Assembly: GCA_016291375.1 (NCBI GenBank)
Contig: JAEEXE010000029.1
Span: 1-37,625 of the forward strand
Length of the DNA: 37,625 nt
Reading direction: 5' to 3'
Source: Butyrivibrio sp.
Lineage (GTDB): Bacteria > Bacillota > Clostridia > Lachnospirales > Lachnospiraceae
A program made the position numbers and the translations under genes. This document shows positions 6,323-13,599 of the stretch, one piece after another. The notes under the pieces were generated by a model, which was given only the letters and a program-made list of their open reading frames with translations, ran no database searches and was not told where the DNA came from. How positions within the stretch are numbered: the first letter of the stretch is position 1; each line of letters opens with the position of its first letter.

Positions 6323-6691
6323 ATGATTGAATGGATGTATCGTTGGTTACCAAGAATATTCGGTTGTCACTGTCGAAGCGACAGATCCTTTTATTATAAA
6401 GGACATCAGTTTCCGATATGTGCCAGATGTACAGGTGAACTGATCGGCGTTTTATCAAGTGTAATCTTGTTCTGGTTTTGGAAACCGTCGGTACTTATAT
6501 CTTTTATCATGATGATACCGCTTATCGCGGATGGTTTTATCCAGCGCTTAACAAGTTATGAAAGCACAAACCTAAGACGAGTGATAACAGGGGTTTTGTT
6601 TGGAATAGGAATTATGGCGTTGCTTGCGCATTCTACTATTTTTGCTTTTAAGTTTGGATATGATTATGGCTTATCATTAAAAACAAGATAA
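6323..6691 (+). CDS. DUF2085 membrane protein (copy 1)
   Basis: A 122-residue DUF2085 protein. The family signature is clear: FGCHCRSDRSFYYKGHQFPICARCTGELIG, with Cys/His residues that could bind metal at the membrane face. Three hydrophobic segments follow (VLSSVILFWFW, SVLISFIMMIPLIADGFIQ and VITGVLFGIGIMALLAHSTI). The ATG has only a poor ribosome binding site, so translation may depend on coupling to the gene 13 bases upstream. About three quarters of the residues match the paralogue at 11954. Function of the family is unknown. Confidence 0.85.
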   Translation: MIEWMYRWLPRIFGCHCRSDRSFYYKGHQFPICARCTGELIGVLSSVILFWFWKPSVLISFIMMIPLIADGFIQRLTSYESTNLRRVITGVLFGIGIMALLAHSTIFAFKFGYDYGLSLKTR

Positions 6692-6703
6692 TACTGATTA
6701 TAT

Positions 6704-6752
6704 TTTTACCCGCTTCTTGGATTATTTCCGATAAGCGGGTAAAATTATTTTA
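6704..6752 (+). terminator. Rho-independent terminator after DUF2085 gene, copy 1
   Basis: TTTTACCCGCTT (6704-6715) pairs with AAGCGGGTAAAA (6733-6744), a 12-bp stem, followed by a T-rich tail. The loop text CTTGGATTNTTTCC is also found in the terminator after copy 2 (12359-12404), so the terminators themselves are homologous. Confidence 0.88.
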
Positions 6753-6812
6753 TAAACATGACATATAGCTGTCATGTTATCTAAGTTATGATGTTTACGG
6801 AGAGTAGGAAAT

Positions 6813-7718
6813 ATGAAGATTGACAGGCTGATCGGAATATTATCGATACTTTTGCAAAAAGAGATGACGACTGCTCCGGAGCTTGCAGAGCACTTCGAAG
6901 TCTCAAGAAGAACGATAAACAGAGATATAGAAGCGCTGTGTAAGGCCGGGGTACCCATACAGACAACGCAAGGCACCGGCGGCGGAATCAGCATAATGAG
7001 CAGCTATCGCATGGACAGGACGATTCTTACATCCAAAGACATGCAGATGATACTTGCGGGGCTTAGGAGTCTTGACAGTGTGAGCGGCAGCAAGTACTAC
7101 GGGCAGCTTATGGAGAAGCTTCAGACCGGTTCTTCCGAGTTTATCAGCGGAAAAGATTCTATGCTTATCGATCTTTCTTCGTGGTACAAGACATCACTTG
7201 CTCCGAAGATATCAACGATTCAGGATGCTATCGAAAACAGGCACCTTTTGTCTTTTGAGTACTATGCGCCTTCAGGTGAGAGTAAGCGCACGATCGAGCC
7301 TTACTATGTCGTGTTTAAGTGGAGCAGCTGGTACGTTTACGGTTTTTGCAGGAAACGAAAAGACTACAGGCTTTTTAAACTCAACCGTATGGACAAAGTG
7401 AAGCAGACAGATAAGTCTTTTGTCTGCAGAAACGCCCCGTTACCTGATCTTGAGACCGAGAACATCTATCCTATGGAGATCAAGGTGAAGGCTCTTTTTA
7501 CTCCTGATGTAAAGTGGCGACTTGTAGAAGAGTTCGGCCCCGGATGCTTTGAGGAGACCAAGGATGGGAAGCTGTTATTTACGGCAGATTACACCGACGC
7601 GGACTATTTTACCGATTGGATAATGACATTCGGGGACAAGGCGGAAGTGCTGGAGCCTGTCGAGGTACGAAAGAGAATCCGTGACATCGTCATCGCGATG
7701 AAGAAAATGTATGACTGA
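6813..7718 (+). CDS. WYL-domain transcriptional regulator (DeoR/YafY-like)
   Basis: A 301-residue regulator. The N-terminal HTH_11-type winged helix is RLIGILSILLQKEMTTAPELAEHFEVSRRTINRDIEALCKAGVPIQTTQGTGGGISI (residues 4-63). The WYL domain follows, with SFEYYAPSGESKRTIEPYYVVFKWSSWYVYGFCRKRKDYRLFKLNRMDKV (~150-200) in place of the canonical Trp-Tyr-Leu strand, then a WCX-like C-terminal part (FTPDVKWRLVEEFGPG). WYL domains sense nucleic acids or small ligands and are frequent in DNA-damage and phage-defence regulation. It stands 68 bases before mmcQ-dinB-radical SAM genes and may control them; no operator was identified. Confidence 0.88.
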   Translation: MKIDRLIGILSILLQKEMTTAPELAEHFEVSRRTINRDIEALCKAGVPIQTTQGTGGGISIMSSYRMDRTILTSKDMQMILAGLRSLDSVSGSKYYGQLMEKLQTGSSEFISGKDSMLIDLSSWYKTSLAPKISTIQDAIENRHLLSFEYYAPSGESKRTIEPYYVVFKWSSWYVYGFCRKRKDYRLFKLNRMDKVKQTDKSFVCRNAPLPDLETENIYPMEIKVKALFTPDVKWRLVEEFGPGCFEETKDGKLLFTADYTDADYFTDWIMTFGDKAEVLEPVEVRKRIRDIVIAMKKMYD

Positions 7719-7786
7719 GTTTGTTTTGCGCAAATAAGTGAGCAAAGTCTTTTTATAGTAAAAACTTTTATTTGGAGGAATGAGTA

Positions 7787-8218
7787 GTGAAATACCCATG
7801 GATAGATGAATTTCTTATGGAGAAGCCGGGTGTTACCAAGGATCTTCAGAAGGACTGGAACTGGATGCGCTATCAGATAGGCGGAAAGATGTTTGCTGCT
7901 GTGTGCATGGATAATGACAATAAGCCGTATTACATAACGCTCAAGCTTGAGCCGATGGAGGGAGACTTTCTTCGCAAGCAATATGAGGATATCGTTCCCG
8001 GTTATTATATGAACAAGACGCACTGGAACTCCGTGAAGGCAGACGGAGCAGTTCCTGATGATCTGTTAAAAGATATATTGGATAAAGCATACGACATAGT
8101 ATTCAAAAGTCTTACGAAGAAAAAGCAAAAAGAGATACTTGGTACCAGAGATCCAAGCATGTCAGATGAAGAGTTTATGAAAAATGTAGATGAGAGAGTA
8201 AAAAGACTTAGGGGGTAA
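7787..8218 (+). CDS. MmcQ/YjbR family protein
   Basis: A 143-residue protein of the MmcQ/YjbR (CyaY-like double-wing) family: WIDEFLMEKPGVTKDLQKDWNWMRYQIGGKMFAAVCMDNDNKPYYITLKLEP, later GYYMNKTHWNSVKADGAVPDDLLKDILDKAYDIV. The MNKxHWN motif is the most conserved part of the family. Members are proposed DNA-binding or accessory proteins without established mechanism. GTG start at 7787 with TTGGAGGA upstream. The DinB gene begins 5 bases after the stop, so the two are clearly in one operon. Confidence 0.9.
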   Translation: MKYPWIDEFLMEKPGVTKDLQKDWNWMRYQIGGKMFAAVCMDNDNKPYYITLKLEPMEGDFLRKQYEDIVPGYYMNKTHWNSVKADGAVPDDLLKDILDKAYDIVFKSLTKKKQKEILGTRDPSMSDEEFMKNVDERVKRLRG

Positions 8219-8223
8219 TATAA

Positions 8224-8937
8224 ATGAACAAGGATGAGATGTTTAATACCATCAACAGTACATTCGAGGAGTTAAAGGCTGCACTTGAGGGAGATGATCT
8301 GGATAAGATTAAAGATCTTACGCTTGAGCTCCATGCGCTGGTGCACCCTGCGGAGATTTCGGGCAGAGCTGAGAAGACGGTTGCGGATATAGTGCTGGAC
8401 TATGTTCTTTCCGGAAATCAGAACGAGATCGTTCAGAGGGAAACCTGGGATGCGGATCTTCACTATGCGGGAAGCAAGACGGTTCCCATGTGCTGGCAGC
8501 TTTGGCATACCTATAGGATAGAGGATCTTGTAAGTAATATACTTATGGAGAACGGCAATCAGATATTTAATGATGAGTGGCAGAAGAAGATAGGTTCATC
8601 CATAACTGACACCGGTAATGCGCTTGAACCCGATGAACTAACCGAATGGGCCAAGAACATAAATGCAAAAGAACTTAAGAATTACATGATAGAAGTAGGA
8701 AAGAACACACGCCGTATTTTGGCAGGACTATCTCTTGAGCAGATTAAGAATATGGTACCCGAGGAATGGGTCATGAGAATTCTGGAAGAGGGCGGAGTTA
8801 CGACTGATTTTCGCTCGGTATGGCTGCTTGTATTCTGGGGAAGACTCACTATCGGCGGAATGATCTTAACACCTATGACTTCGCATCACATGATGCATCT
8901 TCCGACGAGTATTGATAAGATTCTCGCATCAGAATAA
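8224..8937 (+). CDS. DinB-superfamily protein
   Basis: A 237-residue helical protein. It appears to be a DinB/YfiT-like four-helix metal-binding fold: an N-terminal helix with ELHALVHPAEIS, the helix QLWHTYRIEDLVSNILM (His of the H-x-x-R-I-E-D-x type) and the C-terminal LTPMTSHHMMHLPTSIDKI, supplying the usual three-histidine site. DinB-like proteins include mycothiol- or bacillithiol-dependent transferases and DNA-damage-induced proteins of unknown role. GGGGGTAATATAA leads to the ATG. It lies between mmcQ (5 bases) and the radical SAM gene (13 bases). Confidence 0.75.
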   Translation: MNKDEMFNTINSTFEELKAALEGDDLDKIKDLTLELHALVHPAEISGRAEKTVADIVLDYVLSGNQNEIVQRETWDADLHYAGSKTVPMCWQLWHTYRIEDLVSNILMENGNQIFNDEWQKKIGSSITDTGNALEPDELTEWAKNINAKELKNYMIEVGKNTRRILAGLSLEQIKNMVPEEWVMRILEEGGVTTDFRSVWLLVFWGRLTIGGMILTPMTSHHMMHLPTSIDKILASE

Positions 8938-8950
8938 CAAGGAGTAAACC

Positions 8951-9829
8951 ATGCATTTTGTTGATGCAAAAGGAATACTAACTTCACACAACGGCCTAAA
9001 CGGGATGAACATCTACAGAGGATGTACTCACGGCTGTATCTATTGCGACTCAAGGAGCAAGTGCTATCAATTCACGCATGATTTCGAGGATATCGAAGTT
9101 AAGCAGAACGCACCGGAGCTCCTTGAAAAGGCGCTTAAATCCAAGCGAAAAAAGTGTATGATAGGTACGGGAGCAATGTCCGATCCGTACATGCACTGCG
9201 AAGAGCAATTGGGACTTACAAGGAAGTGCCTTGAGATCATATCAAGATATGAGTTCGGGCTTGCGATACAAACCAAGTCCGACAGGATATTGCGCGATAT
9301 CGATATTCTTGATGAGATAAACAGAAAAGCTAAGTGCGTTGTCCAGATGACTCTGACGACCTATGACGATGAGCTGTGCAAGATCATTGAGCCCAATGTC
9401 TGCAACACCAAACGTCGCATAGAAGTTCTTGAAGAGATGCAAAAGAGAGGCATCCAGACTGTGGTGTGGCTCACACCGATCCTGCCTTTTATAAACGACA
9501 CGGAAGAGAATATCATTCCAATACTTAACGAATGTGCACGAGTAGGCGTAAAAGGTATTATAATATTCGGCATGGGACTTACGTTAAGAGAAGGAGACCG
9601 AGAGTATTACTATGCGGCGCTTGATAAGTATTTTCCCGGGATGAAAAAGAGATATATAGAGCGCTACGGAAATGCTTATGAGCTTCAGAGCCCGAACGAG
9701 AAAGCTCTTTTGACCATATTCAACAGATTCTGCACGGAACACGGGATAATGTCCGATCCGTATAAATGCTTTGAATATTTGAATGAACTTCCGGATAAAT
9801 ACTCTCAAATGAGCATATTTAATCTATAA
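8951..9829 (+). CDS. Radical SAM protein, SPL-like (COG1533 type)
   Basis: A 292-residue enzyme. The 4Fe-4S motif C-T-H-G-C-I-Y-C (C-x3-C-x2-C) lies at about residues 25-32 inside MNIYRGCTHGCIYCDSRSKCY, the arrangement seen in spore-photoproduct-lyase-related proteins. Further family elements are MIGTGAMSDPYMHCEEQLGLTRKCLEII, IQTKSDRILRDIDIL, VVQMTLTTYDDELCKIIEPNV and VWLTPILPFINDT. Reductive cleavage of SAM is expected; the substrate is unknown. True SplB repairs spore photoproduct, but this short form lacks an assignable substrate site. It is the last gene of the mmcQ-dinB operon, a possible DNA- or stress-related set. Confidence 0.88.
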   Translation: MHFVDAKGILTSHNGLNGMNIYRGCTHGCIYCDSRSKCYQFTHDFEDIEVKQNAPELLEKALKSKRKKCMIGTGAMSDPYMHCEEQLGLTRKCLEIISRYEFGLAIQTKSDRILRDIDILDEINRKAKCVVQMTLTTYDDELCKIIEPNVCNTKRRIEVLEEMQKRGIQTVVWLTPILPFINDTEENIIPILNECARVGVKGIIIFGMGLTLREGDREYYYAALDKYFPGMKKRYIERYGNAYELQSPNEKALLTIFNRFCTEHGIMSDPYKCFEYLNELPDKYSQMSIFNL

Positions 9830-9887
9830 TTACTGATTAAACTCTCGCGTACTGCTTTTTCCCAAAATACAAAAAAGAGGAAACAAA

Positions 9888-10307
9888 ATGGATATCAAAT
9901 ACTTTGAAGAAATACCTGATGTGGAAACTTATCACAGCTTAAGAAAGGCGGTTAATTGGGAGGTATTTTGCCCTGAGCAATCGGAATATGCACTTAAGAA
10001 CAGTTATTACTGCGTCTTAGCCAGGGACAATGACAATACAGTAGCAATGGGACGAGTTGTTGGCGATGGAATGTACTTTACCATTGTGGATGTAATGATA
10101 AGACCTGAATACCAGGGGAAAAGAATAGGTGCATTAATAGTTGGTAAGTTGGAGGAACTTATAAAAAAAGATATTCCAAAGGGCGGCAGAACCTGCATAC
10201 AACTTATTGCTGCGAAGGGAAAAGAAGGCTTTTATTTAAAGCAGGGATTTACCGCATTGCCTGATGAAAACGCCGGCCCTGCACTTCGAAAAGTAATCTA
10301 TACATGA
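9888..10307 (+). CDS. GNAT acetyltransferase
   Basis: A compact 139-residue GNAT: YHSLRKAVNWEVFCPEQSEYALKNSYYCVLARDNDNTVAMGRVVGDGMYFTIVDVMIRPEYQGKRIGALIVGKLEELI, with the acetyl-CoA loop Q-G-K-R-I-G at about residues 80-85 and a GFYLKQGF end. It belongs to the broad Acetyltransf_1 group, close to small YhbS/aminoglycoside-like members; the substrate is not predictable. AAAGAGG lies 8 bases before the ATG. It stands alone 58 bases after the radical SAM gene. An ATG at 10333 begins a MEFRKV-like peptide that stops after 16 residues, perhaps a relic of another GNAT gene. Confidence 0.85.
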   Translation: MDIKYFEEIPDVETYHSLRKAVNWEVFCPEQSEYALKNSYYCVLARDNDNTVAMGRVVGDGMYFTIVDVMIRPEYQGKRIGALIVGKLEELIKKDIPKGGRTCIQLIAAKGKEGFYLKQGFTALPDENAGPALRKVIYT

Positions 10308-10570
10308 CAACGGCTATAGGAGCATGATCAGCATGGAATTTAGAAAAGTTTTTTTACCATGGAATAAGAGATGCAGTGCTTGAGGCCGGAAACAGGATAG
10401 TCTTTTATGATACATTAACCTGATATTTATGGTGTCTACGTGAGATGCTGCTCTTTATTAGTTGTATCTCCCGTAGAAATTAGCAGATATTTGGAAGAAT
10501 TACGTGAAAACACTCTAAAGATAAAGCGTAATCACGTAGATTTCCACATTGACTGTGAATAGTAACGACA
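10308..10570 (+). other. Non-coding interval with nested inverted repeats
   Basis: No supported gene. A 16-codon peptide beginning MEFRKV at 10333 resembles the start of GNAT proteins and may be a gene relic. The second half contains the nested inverted repeats listed as the candidate RNA at 10435-10540. Confidence 0.5.
10435..10540 (+). ncRNA. Candidate three-way-junction RNA
   Basis: An outer stem TCTACGTG (10435-10442) / CACGTAGA (10533-10540) encloses two further stems: AGAT (10443-10446) / ATCT (10466-10469) and ATTACG (10499-10504) / CGTAAT (10527-10532). The second inner stem abuts the outer one, as in a real junction. A terminator lies 30 bases further on. No known family was recognised, and comparative support is missing. 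Confidence 0.35.
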
Positions 10571-10603
10571 AAAAAACTGCAGACTTTAGTTTGCAGTTTT
10601 TTT
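10571..10603 (+). terminator. Rho-independent terminator
   Basis: AAAAAACTGCA (10571-10581) pairs with TGCAGTTTTTT (10592-10602) around a 10-base loop and ends in a T-run. It terminates transcription from the GNAT gene or the candidate RNA before the second Xre operon. Confidence 0.9.
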
Positions 10604-10654
10604 ATGCATATTTCATCATGGGTAAATATCAGCATACTGAATCCCTATTGCAAA

Positions 10655-10718
10655 TGTAAAGGAAACTTGACATAGCTTTTAGCTCATGATAGTCTATCCA
10701 TGTAAAGGAAACTTGTCA
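10655..10718 (+). promoter_or_regulatory. Promoter flanked by two operator copies, Xre/membrane-protein operon 2
   Basis: Operator copies TGTAAAGGAAACTTGACA (10655-10672) and TGTAAAGGAAACTTGTCA (10701-10718) flank a promoter. TTGACA (10667-10672) lies inside the first operator and an extended -10 TGATAGTCT ends at 10695, with a 17-base spacer. The second operator is identical to the one at 2721-2738 and the spacing differs by one base (46 versus 47). Confidence 0.8.
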
Positions 10719-10739
10719 AAATGATATGAGGGTTAATAA

Positions 10740-10940
10740 GTGGAAAATCGTGTAGAAATGCTGCGTAAGGAACGCGGGCTTAGTCAGGAAGATTTTGCTA
10801 AAGCAATTCGAGTTTCCAGACAGACGGTAAGCTCTATTGAGAATGGGAAATATAATCCGTCACTTGATCTGGCTTTTGCAATAGCGGAATTTTTTGACGC
10901 GACAATTGAAGAAATCTTTATCTATAAAGGAGGACGGTGA
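10740..10940 (+). CDS. Small Xre-family HTH regulator (copy 2)
   Basis: A 66-residue helix-turn-helix protein: LRKERGLSQEDFAKAIRVSRQTVSSIENGKYNPSLDLAFAIAEFFDATIEEIFIYKGGR. It is close to copy 1, with the recognition helix VSRQTVSSIENGKYNPS unchanged, as expected if both bind the same operator. GTG start at 10740 with GAGGG upstream. Its TGA stop shares a base with the ATG of the next gene (TGATG), giving tight translational coupling. The two copies probably cross-regulate (inference). Confidence 0.9.
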   Translation: MENRVEMLRKERGLSQEDFAKAIRVSRQTVSSIENGKYNPSLDLAFAIAEFFDATIEEIFIYKGGR

Positions 10941-11386
10941 TGGAAAAGAATTATCTAAATAAGAGTATTCTGCTAGTTCTTATAGGCATTTGCTTGGTTT
11001 TGACAGCAATTTTTACAGAGAGCGTATTTGATGGCTTGTTTTGGGGATTGGCTGGTGGAACATTGGGTCTTGGAATAACTATGATCATTAAATATATTTA
11101 TTGGTCTGCACCTAAAAATATAGAGCGTTACAGGGATATTGCAGAGAAAGATGATATAAATATCCATGATGAACTCAACGAAAAAATTCGAGACAAAGCA
11201 GGAAGGATGGCGTATTTGACAGGACTTATCATAATCTGTGTTTCGGAAGTTGTTTTCTCTATCTTAGGGAAAATAGGAGCGATTACAGATCATAAAATCA
11301 TAGTCCTTTATCTGATAGGACTTCTTGTTATCCAAATAATGGCGTGGAGCATTACTTATAACCACCATCGCAAGAAGTATAGCTAG
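10940..11386 (+). CDS. Four-TM membrane protein paired with Xre regulator (copy 2)
   Basis: A 148-residue paralogue of the protein at 2961. It has the same order: MEKNYLNKSILLVLIGICLVLTAIFTESVFDGLFWGLAGGTLGLGITMIIKYIYW, the polar loop KNIERYRDIAEKDDINIHDELNEKIRDKAGRMA, then two TM segments. The conserved DINIHDELNEK-RDKAGR-type loop, presumably cytoplasmic, could contact a partner such as the regulator. ATG at 10940 is supported by AAAGGAGG and by agreement with copy 1. The function is unknown. Confidence 0.82.
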   Translation: MEKNYLNKSILLVLIGICLVLTAIFTESVFDGLFWGLAGGTLGLGITMIIKYIYWSAPKNIERYRDIAEKDDINIHDELNEKIRDKAGRMAYLTGLIIICVSEVVFSILGKIGAITDHKIIVLYLIGLLVIQIMAWSITYNHHRKKYS

Positions 11387-11459
11387 GATATTCGAAAAAA
11401 AAGTGTACTCTAATTTTCCATATTGGCGATTAGTGGTTTTTAATTCGCTAAAGTGTACA

Positions 11460-11534
11460 TTGTGTTGCGATATTGCCCACATTATAATTACAAACATATT
11501 AAGGAGCGGTTATAAAACACATGGATAACGGCTC
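11460..11534 (+). promoter_or_regulatory. Promoter and 5' leader hairpin, small membrane-protein operon 2
   Basis: TTGTGT (11460-11465) and TATAAT (11483-11488) have a 17-base spacer. GAGCGGTTAT (11504-11513) pairs with ATAACGGCTC (11525-11534) with one G-G mismatch, around a loop AAAACACATGG. The loop and the later TAGTTTTGGAAGGAGA match operon 1. Confidence 0.6.
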
Positions 11535-11578
11535 TGATAAACAAATTAAATTTATAGTTTTGGAAGGAGAAAAGAATT

Positions 11579-11926
11579 ATGATTTGTAACAATTGTGGAG
11601 CGCAGATTGATGACAATGCAACAGTTTGCGAAAAGTGCGGAGCAACACAGAATGGAGGAGCACAGAACGAGACATCACAGTATTCATCATCTCAGTATTC
11701 AACACCACAGTACTCGGCACCTGTAGATGATAATGGCGGATTCGGATGGGGACTCTTAGGATGCTGTATTCCTCTTGTTGGTCTTATCCTGTTCCTGGTA
11801 TGGAAGGATACAAAGCCCAATACTGCTAAGGCAGCCGGAATCGGTGCACTTGTTTCTGTTATTATCTATGTTGTTTATATGTTACTTGCGGTTATTGCCG
11901 GCGTTGGTGTTGGTATGGCAGGATAA
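11579..11926 (+). CDS. Zinc-ribbon plus two-TM membrane protein (copy 2)
   Basis: A 115-residue protein. Residues 1-24 form a zinc ribbon (C-N-N-C and C-E-K-C: MICNNCGAQIDDNATVCEKCGA) like those at the start of many Firmicute membrane proteins. A Q/S/Y-rich linker with the repeat SQYS-TPQYS-APV follows, then GGFGWGLLGCCIPLVGLILFLVWKDTKPNTAKAAGIGAL and a final TM segment. The second half matches the protein at 6013, which lacks the ribbon. GGAAGGAG lies upstream of the ATG. It is co-transcribed with the DUF2085 gene 27 bases downstream. No function is known. Confidence 0.85.
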   Translation: MICNNCGAQIDDNATVCEKCGATQNGGAQNETSQYSSSQYSTPQYSAPVDDNGGFGWGLLGCCIPLVGLILFLVWKDTKPNTAKAAGIGALVSVIIYVVYMLLAVIAGVGVGMAG

Positions 11927-11953
11927 CAGGTAGTAGTGCAGTAGGAGTCACCT

Positions 11954-12322
11954 ATGACAGAAAAGATTTATTTATGGTTACCAAGAATATTTGGATGTCA
12001 TTGTAGAAGCGACAGATCATTTTTTTATAAAGGTCGTCAATTTCCATTATGCGCAAGATGCACGGGAGAACTTATAGGTATCATTTTAAGTATTTTCCTG
12101 TTTTGGTTCTGGCAACCATCAATACCTGTTTCTGTCATTATGATGATTCCACTTATTGCCGATGGCTTCATTCAGCGATTGACAAGCTATGAGAGCAATA
12201 ATCTTAAAAGAGTCATCACAGGATTTTTGTTTGGAGTAGGACTTGCGTCGTTGTTTGCACATTTTACAGTATATGCTTTTATGTTTGGTTTTAACTTTGG
12301 CCAGGCATTGAAAGCAAAGTAA
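11954..12322 (+). CDS. DUF2085 membrane protein (copy 2)
   Basis: A 122-residue DUF2085 protein with FGCHCRSDRSFFYKGRQFPLCARCTGELIG and three hydrophobic segments. It aligns with the copy at 6323 over the full length without gaps, and the DNA also stays similar (for example the start of the CHCRSDRS region). Unlike copy 1 it has a usable ribosome binding site (TAGGAGTC). It ends 37 bases before a terminator homologous to that of copy 1. Confidence 0.86.
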   Translation: MTEKIYLWLPRIFGCHCRSDRSFFYKGRQFPLCARCTGELIGIILSIFLFWFWQPSIPVSVIMMIPLIADGFIQRLTSYESNNLKRVITGFLFGVGLASLFAHFTVYAFMFGFNFGQALKAK

Positions 12323-12358
12323 GCGTTATGTAGTTTTTGAATACTTATATGGGGGAAA

Positions 12359-12404
12359 TGCCCGTTTCTTGGATTCTTTTCCGGGAAGCGGGTATTTTTC
12401 TTTT
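12359..12404 (+). terminator. Rho-independent terminator after DUF2085 gene, copy 2
   Basis: CCCGTTT (12361-12367) pairs with AAGCGGG (12386-12392), followed by TATTTTTCTTTT. The loop is related to the terminator at 6704-6752. It lies between convergent genes and may also slow transcription from the minus strand. Confidence 0.8.
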
Positions 12405-12448
12405 GTGTTTTTGGTAAAGCCCATAGAAAAAGTTAATAAAATAAACAG

Positions 12449-13477
12449 TTAATTCAATCTCGAAATCCTTGCAAAGACTACATAATCTTTATACTCAATA
12501 AAGAACATCTGCAGGATATCATCATCTAAGAGGAGCTTCTCCAGAGCCTGCTTGACCTCAGGGGAAAGAGGCTGTTCCAAGCTATACGAGCAAATTGGGT
12601 GTCCCAGAGCTTTTAGTATGCTTCTTTCAAATTTAGCGGCCCCTTTCTTAAGGGCTCCTTGTTTGATATTAAGGAAACTTAAGTTTTGGACAACAAAATC
12701 CTGAATACGACTATTATCTTTTTTGAGAGTGATATCAACCTTATCGATAAGGTCCATATATTCTTTATTGTCTTCCCCAGCCCAAGCATCGTTAAGAAAC
12801 TCCTTAAATGATCCGGGTATTGAGCCTTTTTCGTGCTTAAACATGGTTAGATCGGAAAAATAACCTGAAGGCATGAGCTTGGACAGGGCGAAAAAGGCAT
12901 CATTAGTTATTCTGTCTTCATAGTTTAAGCCGACATTTTCTGAATCCTTAAAGATTTCATTATCCGACTTGTCGGCTATAAAGGAGTAAGCTGTTACTTC
13001 TCTTCCTACATCGCCTAAGAGCTTTTTTTCACAATTATCCAAGAGATATATTCTGAGCTTCTCCCAGTTATCAAGAATAGAAGAGACCAGGACACGTGTG
13101 TTGTTGTAATATATGTACATGGTTCTGCCGTTTTCTCCGTTTCTTCCGGTTTGAATCTTGATCTTCCATTTCAAAATGTCATATACCGAAATAGTCACCG
13201 GATTGCGCAGTATTTTCTTAATGGTGAGAGTTTTATTTTTGCTGTCGACAGTGATCACCAGATGCATGGTGCTCATAATCATAACTATCGCGCAGATAAA
13301 AAGAATAGCAAGAGATAGCCACATGATTATTAAGAGTATCAGACCTCCTAAAGTGTTTTCTTCTTGCAATGTTTCAACTAAACCATATATCCAAAAACAC
13401 AAAAAAATAATTAATACAGCATTCAAAATGGCATATAGAATACGTTTTGGAGCAGATGCCTTTACAACAAATTTCAT
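12449..13477 (-). CDS. Membrane protein of unknown function, two TM segments
   Basis: A 342-residue protein, not recognised with confidence. The N-terminus has two TM helices (ILYAILNAVLIIFLCFWIYGLV and GLILLIIMWLSLAILFICAIVMIM). They are followed by a beta-rich stretch MHLVITVDSKNKTLTIKKILRNPVTISVYDILKWKIKIQTGRNGENGRTMYIYYNN, which resembles bacterial PH-like domains with their paired TM anchor. The C-terminal ~200 residues are mainly helical and soluble (LMPSGYFSDLTMFKHEKGSIPGSFKEFLNDAW). ATG at 13477 is chosen over GTG at 13480 because AGAGGGA is then 8 bases away. It stands alone between convergent and divergent neighbours. Confidence 0.65.
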   Translation of the reverse strand: MKFVVKASAPKRILYAILNAVLIIFLCFWIYGLVETLQEENTLGGLILLIIMWLSLAILFICAIVMIMSTMHLVITVDSKNKTLTIKKILRNPVTISVYDILKWKIKIQTGRNGENGRTMYIYYNNTRVLVSSILDNWEKLRIYLLDNCEKKLLGDVGREVTAYSFIADKSDNEIFKDSENVGLNYEDRITNDAFFALSKLMPSGYFSDLTMFKHEKGSIPGSFKEFLNDAWAGEDNKEYMDLIDKVDITLKKDNSRIQDFVVQNLSFLNIKQGALKKGAAKFERSILKALGHPICSYSLEQPLSPEVKQALEKLLLDDDILQMFFIEYKDYVVFARISRLN

Positions 13478-13599
13478 CACAGGTCCCTCTTTATAATTTT
13501 CTTTTTTGTAATTTTATTTAATTAGCATTGGTGCTGTCAATTTATTCCTGCAATAACTTTACCGGAATATAAAATGTAAGTGAGAACGAATGAAAAATA

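Noticed and set aside
10333-10383. Short ORF beginning MEFRKV
   Set aside because: It stops after 16 residues and has no conserved continuation in any frame; at most a relic, not a gene.
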